From Thamnaconus septentrionalis (taxonomy: Eukaryota > Chordata > Actinopteri > Tetraodontiformes > Monacanthidae), in assembly GCA_009823395.1 (NCBI GenBank), contig CM020507.1:10778001-10842000 (forward strand): a stretch of 64,000 bases of DNA, read 5' to 3'. Numbering within the stretch: the stretch's first letter is position 1; each line of letters opens with the position of its first letter. Below are positions 1 through 11,800 of this stretch, piece by piece. Made by a program: the position numbers and the translations under genes. Below the pieces are notes generated by a model, which did no database searches, was not told the DNA's origin, and saw nothing but the letters and a program-made list of their open reading frames with translations.

Positions 1-3
1 CAA

Positions 4-4
<1 letters not shown>

Positions 5-40
<36 letters not shown>
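5..40. repeat. (CA)n microsatellite
   Basis: A pure CA tract at the left edge of the window. Confidence 0.95.
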
Positions 41-43
<3 letters not shown>

Positions 44-459
44 CCACAAGAGTTCATGGTTCTTAGGTGTCCACAGGGAGAAGACAGAGTGAAAGGACAG
101 ACTTGCTTTGGTTGTAATGCCTTCAAATGACTCTAAACGACACCCCACAATGTCTAGACTTTATGAAAATGCTCCATAATACCTACATGGTCATTTTAGT
201 GGGAGGGAAAAAAAAACCTGTGCATGTTTCCAATAAAATATCCCCTGCAGTCATAGCTTATCTCTACTCTGAAGAAAGAAGTGTTTTGAGGTCAGGTTTT
301 GGGATTTTCTCCTTGCAAACGTGGCCAAAAGTGTTTCCTGTGCATTTGCCAACAGTGATCAGAGGGGGGAATGCAACTGAGATGGACGGCTGTGTCTTAT
401 TGGCTATTCACTTTGATCCGCGATCAATTTCGACCATATGAGCTGTGGTTTTGGTTAGA

Positions 460-1780
460 GGGGAGAAGTGAACGGGGATCGGCAACCTCACTTCCCCGGT
501 TTACCGCAGGGTTCAGCGTCCGAGGCGTCTGCGGTCGCTCCGTCCCCGTGGGCTCGCCGCTCGCTGCTCCCCGCTCGCTGCTCTCCGCTCGCTGCTCTCC
601 GCTAGCTGCTCCCCGCTTGCTGCTCTCCTGCCTCCCACTCGTCGCTCGCTCGCGCTCGCTCGCACGGTGGCGCTGCACGGTGGCGCTGCGAGGTCGCGCC
701 GGTCTCCACCTCCTCGACCTTTCCAAGTCAGAGGGGCCTTCTTCGCTCGTACCTCAGGGATTAACAGCCGAGCGCATCAGGCGCCTTGCACATGTCTCCT
801 CAAAGGGATTCCTGTTAGCAAACACACTGACCCGAGGGTTGCGAGCGCATGCTAAAATAGAAAGCGTGAGTTTTTTTTTTTTAATGCTGTTGTTTTGTTT
901 TTTTTTCTTCTCAAATCAAGGGCTCCACCTATGACAGACCTTTCACTCTCGTTGTCTGCAGCGCAGCCGCGCAGACTCTGGGCGGCGTTCGCCGAGATAT
1001 TTTTCTGCATCTTGAGACGTTTAATGGCTCGGTGTTAACAGCAGCGGCTCAGCCGAGATGGAAAAGCACTCTTTAAAATCAGAGAGGGGCTCCGGCGGGC
1101 TGCTTGTGAAAGCACTCAGGCATCATCTGGAGCCGGGGAATTCAAATCCCACCTGTAACTCATTATACCCGAGCCCTGCACCATGCACCGGCCACATTTT
1201 GATCTTTCTCCATTTCATCTCAAATAGGTTCCATTTAAAGTAAGAAAAAAAAAAAAAAAACTGGGGGAAGGAAAAAAAAAAGTGGATTTGGGGCGTTAGT
1301 GCGTTGGACCGGGCGGCCGACACAGCTGCCTGCAATGACTTCCTTTCCTCCCTCCCCGAACTGGCCTCCGACTGCGGAAGATTAGAGACAGATTGGGCCT
1401 CACTGTGTTGAGAAGGAACATTCGCCGTCACAAGTCTGCAGACTTTTTACTGATTTGGTGTTTATTTTACACTAAGGCAGCAGCAGATTGCTATTTAATT
1501 TTTTTTTCTCCCCCTCTTTTTTCTTACTGCTCTCGGAGCTCCTAAGGTTGGAAGAGTTGTGTTTGGCTGCGGACGCTCGTGTTGACAGAGTTGGCAAGTT
1601 AAAACAAACACGTCGAAACCTCCGCGCCGCCGTCGTGTTATCGAATTTGCGCAAACGCGTAGTTTTTGTGCGCGAGCGTCACCTCGCTGCGTCGTGCCTG
1701 GATGGAGGGAGGGTCCGAGGGAGGGGGGACGTCATCCAGCCGCGCCGCGGACGCAGTGCGCCCTGACCCAAGACGGTTAT
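460..1780. promoter_or_regulatory. CpG-rich blocks at the left end, possible CpG island
   Basis: Two CpG-dense parts (about 460-720 and 1290-1760) stand out from the AT-rich surroundings. The second contains cctccgcgccgccgtcgtgt, aatttgcgcaaacgcg and a CRE-like gacgtcat at 1728. No gene start or coding exon is recognisable, so a promoter function is only a possibility. Confidence 0.3.
541..632. repeat. Minisatellite, ~16-bp unit gctcgctgctctcc
   Basis: About five imperfect copies of a GC-rich unit (gctcgctgctccccgc, gctcgctgctctccgc, gctagctgctccccgc, gcttgctgctctcc) run in tandem. They are followed by a doubled cacggtggcgctg at 664-690. The local sequence is CpG-rich. Confidence 0.8.
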
Positions 1781-2160
1781 CAGAGAGCGTTGAGATCAGT
1801 TGCCAGCCCTCATATCCCGCTCGGTTGCATTAATTTAAAAGATGACGTGAATCTTATCGTTTCGAAAAACGTGTTGTATCAGATGACTGGGTTAATCCGC
1901 CTTCAAGATAAAGCTATAATCATCTTTTTGCTGTTCAATGAAGGCAGGCTCACCTCGGTCTGAACTGAAATAAATCCATGCTCATGGATTTCTAGATTTC
2001 GGCCTCAACTTTATATTCATAAGAGAGATTTAAAAAAAATAAAATTAACTAAAAGGACATAATAAATGTTTTTCCCCCAATACTTTTTATGTGTTTACTT
2101 TTTGATTTACTTACAACTTATTAACACGCATATAGCCAGATTTTACCCTAAAGCCTCTAC

Positions 2161-2192
2161 CACACACACAAACACAAACACACACACACACA
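2161..2192. repeat. (CA)n microsatellite, interrupted
   Basis: CA units interrupted by aaacacaaac. Confidence 0.9.
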
Positions 2193-3814
2193 GACAAAAA
2201 AACTAACAGAAAAACAAAAAACAAAAGTTGCTTTCCTGATGTATTTCCTGGCTTCAGTCTCCTCTGATTCTAAAGGCAGCAGATTATCCCAGTCTTGTCC
2301 TCAGCCTTTGCTAGTTAGCGTGAGAAATGTTAAAGGTAATTGTGTGAAAAAAGAATGAAAAACAAGCAGCCCTGTGTGATAAATGAAAGAAATATAAAAA
2401 CTGCCTTTAAGCCATGTTGCATAATAGAAACAGAAATAGCATCATTGCGTCTTTAACTACTGTAAGAAGCAAAAGCTGGTATCGCCTTTTATTACGGCCG
2501 TATATTTTCCAGCACGCCTCTTCATTAAACGTCTGGGGAATGGTTGCATTTCACACACGTATAAAGCGCCACCGGTGGGGGTCTCACTTTCGGCGCTCGC
2601 TGTCTGACAGTTATAGCGCTCCGGACTTGGCATTGGCTGCCGTCTGGGCTGGATTCCAGAAAAGACCAAAAATGTTCCAAAGTGTTCGCTGTCGATTCGT
2701 CATCCTCGCAACAAGCGAGCTGCTCGCCTGCCGCCCGTCAGATGGATTGAGTTAGCGGGAGAAGGAGCCCGACGCTAGTTTGACTGTAATATAAGGCATT
2801 GACGGAGGCTACTGATGGTGCGTCGCTGCGTCCGTGCATGGCTGTGGGTCACTCAGGTGTGTTTAGCGTTCAGCAAAGGGGAAATCGTGTTTTATGTATT
2901 CATGGAGAGTGTTTTCATTGCTGACTGAACAGAAGTTTGCCATTAAAGCGGCACTTGTTTTGGTAGTTTGGCTATCGTCATCTTCACAAATTGGGCTATT
3001 TTTCTCCCCACTTTCATGTAAACAGCCGTTGTCTCTGTGTGAGCCACTTTTATCTCAGTTTGACTATTTTCTGCAGAAGGCTTTTAATAAATATGCAATT
3101 TCATAATAAATTCCCTTCGCCGGGAAGGTCAGCACGCAACAACAGAGACGACAATATGATGTGCATAAATATTATCATATAAAGCTTTATATTTGGCATT
3201 AGTGAATGAGAAATGACAGAAAGGGAACGTGCTTGATTAAAGTTATAGAGGTCGTCTAAATTTCAGACGCTATCATTCACCTCTTAAAAGCTGCAGTCCT
3301 CTTGGCTCATGCTGTGGGATGCTGTTTAAATAAAGTATAAAGCTGATTGAATGTAATGACATAGCACGGGCGGACGCAAATATTTCAGAACGCTGAAGGT
3401 CAAAACAAAGGCCTTCCTGTCATAAATGCACGTCATGAGACAGAGATATCTGATGTCATCAGTGAGGAAAAAAAAAAAATTGTATATTTTGAAGCTCTTT
3501 GAAAAGGATGCAAAACATATTTTCATCCAATTAAATAATGAGACTGATGGAAGGGCAAAAGCTAATTTTAAAAACATGTCTTCATGGCAAAGAAAGATGA
3601 AAAACTCAGAAAATGAATATGATTATTTCATTCTTTATTGACAGGTGCATACCGACTCCATTCTCATTCTATATCCCTCAATACTAAAACTTCACCTAAA
3701 CTGGGGAAATTTTCAGATGGATGAGGATCGTCAGTTGGGTTGCCTGGCCCACTTCATGAGATGCCCAGAGTGCTTGCGATGTGTACCTGACAAAGTGAGC
3801 AGTCAACGTACGTA

Positions 3815-4397
3815 CACCACCGTTCAAAAGTAAAGTTTAGTGTCACTGACTCGTTTCTGCATTGAACTCCATTATTACCAGTTTTATGAAATAATGACTT
3901 TGAATGCTCTAGGATCATTTTGAGCGTGTGAAAATGAATCAAGATGAGCTTAACAAGTATGGGAACATTTTAGTGTTTAATGAAAACCACTTCCAGTGTC
4001 TAGTTAAAAGTGAGGGAGAGAATTCCAAGTGTGAAAAATTCTGTGGGAGCACATTAAAAGTTAAACCATGATGCTTTGTTTACTATTTTATGGTTTAGCG
4101 CACACAAGAAAGTGTGATTATAAAAAGTTGACATTTTTTTAGCAATCGTAAAGCATTCAACTTCTGTAATGATGGCTACATATTGCACGCTTGCTATTCA
4201 TTCTCAAAAACCACATTCAGTTAGTTCAAGGCAACAACTGTCAAAGCCATCCTGTAATGTGTTCAGCACATCCGTATTGATTCCTGTGCACTAACAATTT
4301 TCTTAGAGCATTCCAGTAGATCATTTCATGAAGCTGGTTATAATGGAGTTCAAGGCAGAAATGAGTCGGTGACCCCAAACTTTTGAAACAGCAGTGC
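3815..4397. mobile_element. Tc1/mariner-type MITE with ~100-bp inverted ends
   Basis: The left arm begins caccaccgttcaaaagt after a TA, and the right arm in reverse complement begins cactgctgtttcaaaagttt. The arms stay alignable for about 100 bp (shared ttgaactccattat, ccagt/ccagc, atgaaat, gaatgctcta). The phrase gtgaccccaaacttttga near the right end is characteristic of a very common teleost MITE. The interior of about 380 bp is AT-rich and non-coding. Confidence 0.8.
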
Positions 4398-7300
4398 AAA
4401 TTCATTCAGTGCAGTGCAACATTGACGCAGCGCTTGTGTGGCTATACCAAAACACACAGTGTTGGTCGAGCCCAGCAGAATTCCTCCTGCTTCGGCTTCA
4501 GCCACCTGGCCAGCGTTTTAAACGTGCTGACACTCTGGTCGTCGCGTATCAAAATCCAACAGACGTGCCAGTGTTCCCACCGGACACCTCCTGGGGGAGG
4601 GTCTGCATGGAAGGGAAGGGGCCGAGTGTGAATGAAGTCCTTGTGGAGTTGCCAGAAGGAGAGCCAGGTGATCTTACCTGCCGGCAGATGATGGCCGGCA
4701 TTGTTCCCTCTGACTCCTCCGTCTGAAAAGTCCTCTGGATTCAATCGCCAGTGCCCCTGCCGCTTTGATACAGTTGCCTGGAAACCGGGTCCACCTGGAC
4801 TAGCATATGGTCGCAGCATGGCGCTCTTCATGTGAGACAGCCGCTCAGCCAAGACACTCCTTCTCTTCCCACCTCCGCCCCCTCCCTCCCCGCCCGTCTC
4901 TCTGTTGCTAGAAACGGACAAAGAAGTTGGATTTGGCGAAGCCAAAATGGAAATAAAAACAATTTTGCTCCGTCTCAGCCCGGAGCCCCTGGAAAAGCGT
5001 CTCCGGTGGTAATTCTGCCACCTGACGGCGTCGGGGCCCGCGCTCCGCCGAGGCGCTAATCACTTCTGCAGATAGTCTGAGAGGGTGGGGAGTGTTCCGG
5101 GGGTCTCGCCCTCCTCCTGAACGCAGCCTGCGAAAGTTAACATGACAGGCGGAGAGGTAGCTGTACGCCGTAATTATACAGCGGATGATGGATGGCTCGG
5201 AGTCTGAGACTGACAGGAGGGCTGCGGAGTAGGGTTACGCCGCGCGGTCCCTTGGAGACCGACTTAAAGACGCACACAACCAGGCGAGTGAGATGAAAAT
5301 CATTACAGTTCCCGCCGCCCCCCTCAACCCCTCAACAGTCGGGTGTTGGCGGATGACATGGAGCAGACAGAGCCTCAGCTCCAGATGGGCTTCGACTGAC
5401 CAGCACGCACAGGAATGTACGTCAACTCCTCCGGCTGACTCGATGACGGAGGCGACAATGTGCGTCTGTTTTGGCCTTTTGTAGAGCAAAGCCACAGATT
5501 TAGCACTCATGTTATTATTTCCATAGTGATATGAATCTTTTTTCTTGACCACACGATAATATCCCAAGATTGGGTTTTGGTTGACTGAAATTCTGCCTTG
5601 CGGAGCAAGAAGGACGTTTCATGGGTTCGCCGTCACTTCACAAGCACTGCTGCCCCTTCCTTCCTGAAGGATACTGCACTGCAATACAAAGCTGTATGTG
5701 AATGACAGAACACTGGCAGAGCGTGCACTAAAACATCAAAAATCATCACTTACTACTGGGTGATGTTCTGTGTTGGAAATCTTGTCACCATGATGTGGTG
5801 AAGCTGCATTTAAAGACCACTTGCGGTCTCAATCCTCTGGCAGTAAAATAAATAAATAAAATAAATAACCAAAACAAGGGAAAAAACATTTTCTGCGGAA
5901 TGAAAATCGTACAATAAGAATACTGGATTTTTTTTGGAGGGGGCGTGGGGTGCAGCAGCATTTGGAAGAACAAAATGGATTTAAGAGGAAGAAAAAGACA
6001 AACAATGATGTGATATTGTGTTTAACTTGGTTTGGAGTTCTAATCAAATAGGATTAGAAAAGCTTTTTTGGAACAAAGCACATTAAAAAAAATATTGCTG
6101 CATGCTTAATCAGACTGTAGAGCAATTTACGTCAGAAATTAGGTTTTACATTAATAGTTTTTGTGACTTCGAAAAACATCTGCCATTATAAAACTATTAA
6201 CTATCAATTAAGTGGTATTTTTTTACCTCTGAGACAAAAAAAATTCTAAGAAGTAATTTGAAAATACTGTCATTGATGCCTGCTGTCGTCTTAGTTGAAA
6301 AAGGGATTTCTTGCAAGTTTGACTGAACTGAGAGAAACACAGAGGACAAATTCACAAAGAATTTGACTTTTTTTTCAAGCTCTGCTTTTGTGAGCTTCCC
6401 ACACGTAAACACACATGGACGGCGGGTCGGCGCTGGGTTTCACTGAGCGCCGCTGCGGCGAGTGATGAGGGATGAGATCAGGGGGTCACTGCTACATATG
6501 GCCAACTCTGCGCACGCGAGAGGATCGACAACAGATACAAGCACCTGTCGCTTCAACACGCTCACCTCTGTCAGGCTGAGGTTTGCATCAGTCTGAACAG
6601 AACATTGTTAGTGTTGGTGAAACCTCGCTGGAAGAGAGGCTGTTGAAGCTGGGATCGCCAGTGAATCCCTCAAATCAGTGCAATGGAGCAATTCATTCAA
6701 AAGACTCATTCACCCATTTGTTCAATTCCCCCTAATTTTGAGGGTAATTGTTATCAAATTAAACTGCTTAATTGAACTGAGAAGAAGAAAACATTGAAAG
6801 AAGTGATTCAGTTCAGCAATGTTCAGCCAAAAGATTTGGATCTTCTAATGACATGTTTACAGACGAGGTGTATTTTTGGACTGTCCAACCATTTGGTCCT
6901 GAAGAAATGACTGAATCTTAATGAGTGCATGTAGTTTTTTTCTCTGAACTGATTTCCAGCCTTTCTTGTTAAAAAGCTGCTGTCAGGTTGAAGGAGCGAC
7001 ACGGTTTCCTGAGACTCTCCAGGGTCTCCTTAAGAAGACGGAATCACTGTTAAATTGACAGTGTCACCGTATTTTCTTTACTTTAATACCCTTTTTACGT
7101 AAAACATAAAATATTTGTCACCTGTTTAAAGGGAAACTTATAGATAGCGGGCAAATCTCGACATAGCGTCTGTGGTCTAATTTAGGAGAGATTAGGAGTC
7201 TTTATTGTGCAAGGCTTTCATCATTTAAGTTTCCCATCACTGGATATTAGTGCCGGATGATCCTCACCGCCGAGGTCCTGAGCCTCTGCGCGCAGTCAGC

Positions 7301-7691
7301 TCTCCTCTGTAACACCAAAACAGATTGCTTTTGGTGAGGACGTGGCGCCAAACTGTTAAATAATTCAGCAGCGACAATGACAATTTATTTGAGATTATTA
7401 CTTTACGTTTAACTGCACTTTTCCCCTCGCTGTTCTTACAAAACCCACCCAACATTCGTCTTTGGACGCTCGCATCCCTTGAAGCATCCCCCATGAATAA
7501 AACATGACTTGGGTGCATCGTTTAGCCGAATCCGCATCAAATCTGGCCCGTGCTCGCCTTGAATAATGTAGATGGGTCCCATCCGAAAGGTCATTGGATA
7601 TTACCTTTCATTTTGAGCTTTAATGTGTTTTTCTCCAAACCGGTGGGATCTATAGCAAACACAGTGGAGTAAGCAGACTCCCTCCCTCCTG

Positions 7692-7741
7692 CCTTCCTTC
7701 CTTCCTTCCTTCCTTCCTTCCTTCCTTCCTTCCTTCCTTCC
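7692..7741. repeat. (TTCC)n / (GGAA)n microsatellite
   Basis: About 12 tandem TTCC units. On the minus strand this is a GGAA array, the core recognised by ETS-family factors. Confidence 0.95.
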
Positions 7742-7839
7742 GTCCTCAGCAAGAAGCGAGTGAAAGGGGTCTCGCTGAAAGTCTTGCTGCAAAGCTTCTG
7801 GTCTGGTCTTCACTCGTAAATCACGGGCATATTTGCATA

Positions 7840-8340
7840 TGAAAGCTGAAATACACAAAGGCCAGAATGGCGCTTTGATTATAAATAACATACACAATAA
7901 TTACAAGCTGGGAGACGGCGCGGGGCGTTCTTTGTTTTTTGGCAGAAGAGCAACATTCTTCAACAACTCCTCCGGCAAACGGGTCTGGGCAACGGTGTCG
8001 GCAGCTGAAAAGCACCCTAAAAGAATGTAGTCAAAAGGTCGGTCGCTCCAAGTTTCACGCGGACAGCGGGGCTGGCGATGGCGACACTGTCGCGCAGCAG
8101 GGACGTGAATAATCGCTCTCTGAAATCACAATGGCCGACGATTAGTTCGTTACACGAGCGAGGAGCAATTAGGAGGTGAGGCAAACAATGCGCTGCGACT
8201 GCAGACAGCCGAGGGAGTTCTCCCCCTGTCAGCGCTGATTAATTCAGCCCGCCACTAAACTTATTTGTCCCGCAGAGAACAGCGCCTGTGACAGCCCCGC
8301 GTGTCACTTACAATTGGAATCACATCCCCGGCAGAGATGA
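7840..8340. promoter_or_regulatory. Candidate non-coding regulatory block
   Basis: The stretch is free of simple repeats and has several homeodomain-type cores (acaataattacaag, acgattagttcg, gagcaattagg, gctgattaattcag, acaattgg) in otherwise GC-balanced sequence. This composition resembles conserved developmental enhancers, but conservation was not tested. Confidence 0.25.
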
Positions 8341-8802
8341 TTTGTCATGAGAGTGACAGATCCCTCGCCCGGCGGAAGGCGGCGGGGGGTCTTTAAGCGA
8401 GCGATTCCTGTTCGCGTGGAGTCGCCGCTCGTCCTCCTCTTCCTCCGCCGGATGTTCTGCGGCGGGCGGGGACCTCCAGTGTCTCCGCCAGCAGGTGTCT
8501 GACAGGCAATTTGCCGCTAATTTATTTGCCGGTTTAAATCTCGTTCCGGTTTTGCGTACGGCAGTGGCTCCCGGGTCACAGCTCAACTGGGACGTCCTGT
8601 TAAGGGAGTCGCTGGAGGACACTGGTTGCGCCGGGGTCGAAGGGTTTAACGGAACGGAGGCGAGAGCTGAGTTTGTGCAGTTGGGAGGCGCTTTGCTGTG
8701 GCACCGGGAATCTTTCCAGCAACATGGTGTGTTTCCACCACATGAACCAGGGTCTGATTTGGCTTGGGTTTTTTTTAAATCCCCAAAAAAGTCCAGACTG
8801 GG

Positions 8803-8804
<2 letters not shown>

Positions 8805-8838
<34 letters not shown>
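8805..8838. repeat. (TA)n microsatellite
   Basis: About 17 TA units. Confidence 0.95.
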
Positions 8839-8842
<4 letters not shown>

Positions 8843-11800
8843 TTTGTGACAGATCTATTGAATATTTTTTAGATTTTTGAGTTGTTTTAACTGCTCTATA
8901 GAGTACAGCACAATACTGAAACAAAAAAAACAAAACAAAACAATCTAAAAAAAACATGCTGTGTATTACTATTTCAGTCAGCAGCTATAGTTGCAATGTA
9001 TCATTGCAAAACAAAATGTTTATGAGCCATTCACGCCCTCTACATAGTTGACCCACGATGCCATCACCCTGAAGCCACAGGAGCTCTTTCGTCCCTTCCG
9101 GAAAAGTAGCAACAAATAAATATTTCTGCAATACGCACACCAAGCATACAATATTCATAGTAAGGTTTTCCAAGTTAGAAGGTGCACCACAAAAAAATCT
9201 CAAACAAAAAATTACTCATTGTTCTACTTTTTAGAAGTAGCCATTAGTCTAGAGTATTAACCTGCACCTGGTCATTAAACAGGCCTCTAACAGAAGTTTG
9301 CTTCTCCAGCTACTTACCTGTCCCTTCAGCGATCGACTTGTCTCTGACTGATGCTGATCGATCTTACCCCTGAGTCCGGAGCCCCATCTCTCTGCTCAGG
9401 TGGCCCTGAGAATTGTCAGGTGTCCGTTTCCCCTCCACTGGGTTGTCCTGTCAGCATTTAGCGCGGCTCCGTCACCAACATTGTTTTTGCCTTCTCCCTT
9501 CAATATTCATCTGGTCCCTTCACGCCCGCGAATGCCTGACAGAATGCCTCCACTGTTGAGTGGCTAACGCAGTGGCTGTCTCAGCCAATTAAAACGCAAG
9601 AAAGGTTCCTGAGGATACAAAGTTGGGTTTCACGGCACCAACAGCTGATGGAAAAACAGTCTCCCTCATCTCTTGGAAACAGGTTTTCTTTCCATTCCCC
9701 TCTCTGTAAGTTAGTTTTTATTTAACCCTATCAAAGTTTATATCTGAGTGTAGCCCTCATCTCAGAGGTGATGGGGATGGATTGGTCCGGAGCTTTAACA
9801 ACTATACCGAGGGATTTATCATCCTATCACACTGAATTCAGCCTTTCTCTTGCAGCTAAAGAACTGTACAGCCACAAACAGCCACACGTCGACACCAAGG
9901 GGCCGACCTGAATTATTTGATGGTGAGAATCGTGTTGAATAAAATTCAGAAGTTGATTTATGCTGAGCTGACGGGGAATGACCCTCAACCTTGTGCAGGG
10001 TACGAAGCTTGACAACTGGGTGCAACACTGAACATGGAAAGTACAGTCAAACAATATTACTATTAGCATATCTGTCAAGTTAGTGGGGCACAAAATGGCA
10101 CAGAGGTGACAAGGTAACAGGGTAATGGGCCACATAATTGAATTTAATGGCATGAAAAAGTGACCTAACATTAAACATGACTACTTTAAATATTAATGAA
10201 GTACAAGAGCACAGCGCAGCAAATTGTTTGAAATGTTCACAATAAAAAAAAAATATTCAATGGCTAAACGACAAACTATCTCCAATCACTGTATCACAAA
10301 ATAATCATTCTAAATCTGCATTTAATTTGACATATGTGTATACAAGAGTGAAGTGAAAGTGAAAACAAGCAAAAGAAAAAAAGTGTCAAATATGACTGTG
10401 GTAAATCCTGCTGAGAAATTAAGGAATAGTGAGTTTGCTACTAGCATGAAGCTAGTTAGCCAGCTATCTGTGGTAGATGACAATAACTTACAAAGATTTG
10501 TTAACTGAGCTACATTGGTACATGCAATATGCTGCAGCTTGTTCACAATACTTTCAGAAGTGGCTTATGTTATGATGGTACTAATATACAGTAGTAATAT
10601 ACATGGAACATCCATCGGGACAATCATTGCTCAAGCTTGACAGTCAGTTGAGAACCGAGTCAATTCAGTCAATTCAAAATCAAAAGACAAACAAACACAC
10701 AAGTGTGCGCACGCGACCCAGTGAGCACATGCATTCCAACTCTGGAACAAATAGTCCTTCGGCTATGCACTCACACAATGCACCCGCATGCATGCGGCGC
10801 TGGGAGGTAGTAGCCATCTGGCTTCTGTTTCCCTGTGCTGTGTGATTTACACTCTGAGGCAGAAGGCTGAAATTTAAGCTTGACATTGTACAGTGCGCGG
10901 CTCCAATCAGGGCCGCCATCATTTGTTTATGGGTCGCAGCTACCAGCTGTTAAGCACTTCCACTTGGACTGTAGTCATTTCCTGGCAAAGACAAAGGAGG
11001 AGGCCAGCTCAAAGGTTCGCCTGAACCCAAGAGGGAGCAGACCGAGTGCCCCGCGCAAAGCTTAGTGGCCGGGAAGTGTTTCCATCAGGTCCTCAACTGT
11101 GCAATGAAATACAGTTGACCCCAGCCTTTCAGAAAAATTTACAAGGCTGGACAAGAAACATTTACCAACAAGAAAACTACAAACAGTAGCCCACTAAAAA
11201 TGCGATAACACATTCTTCAATCAACAGTCGCTGATTGATAATAATTGTTGTAACAATTATGCATAAGTACTATAATTTATTTATTCAATATTATTGATAT
11301 GGTTGTCATCATCTGACATTACTATTGTATCAGACGACCATTCAGATGTAAGGGTGAGACCAACTGATGAGCAACATCAGAAAATCAGTCTTCATGAACC
11401 CTGTTGTTGACGATGGTTTGTGCTTTGTGTTTTAGTGAAACAAAAAAAGGCCTCAAGCCTTGGCCAAGTCAGATGCTGGCAACAACGCCAGCCTTTTTAC
11501 ACGCACGGGATTTTTAACTAGACAGGTCAAATAAATCTGGGTTGGCCGACCAAGTCGGTGCCCAGCGTGTTTGGGCCGTTAAGTGTGATTGAGGATGTCA
11601 GGTTAACCGAAGCCAGATCACCGGAACATGTTTGACTTGCCTTGTGCTGCAGGACCCTGGTTAGGTTTCTACATCACCTGATGGCACTGAAGAGCTGAGC
11701 CAGTTTGACCACAAATCTTTAAAATGATCAGAGCTGGACATTAATCACTTGTCCTCACGTAACCCTGCTTCCAATCTTTATAAGCAAGTGACGCAATGCG

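Larger units (their letters stand above)
41..3814. other. Intergenic DNA, left end
   Basis: Apart from the CA repeats, minisatellite and CpG-rich blocks listed separately, I see only AT-rich non-coding sequence with homopolymer runs. The frames at 127-441, 371-934 and 2414-2755 have no recognisable domain and no splice context. Confidence 0.6.

Noticed and set aside
1080..1160. tRNA-like B box (attcaaatccc)
   Set aside because: No convincing A box or cloverleaf; too weak for a tRNA or SINE call.
4442..4945. 167-codon minus-strand frame
   Set aside because: GC-rich chance frame with a poly-Gly run, no recognisable family.
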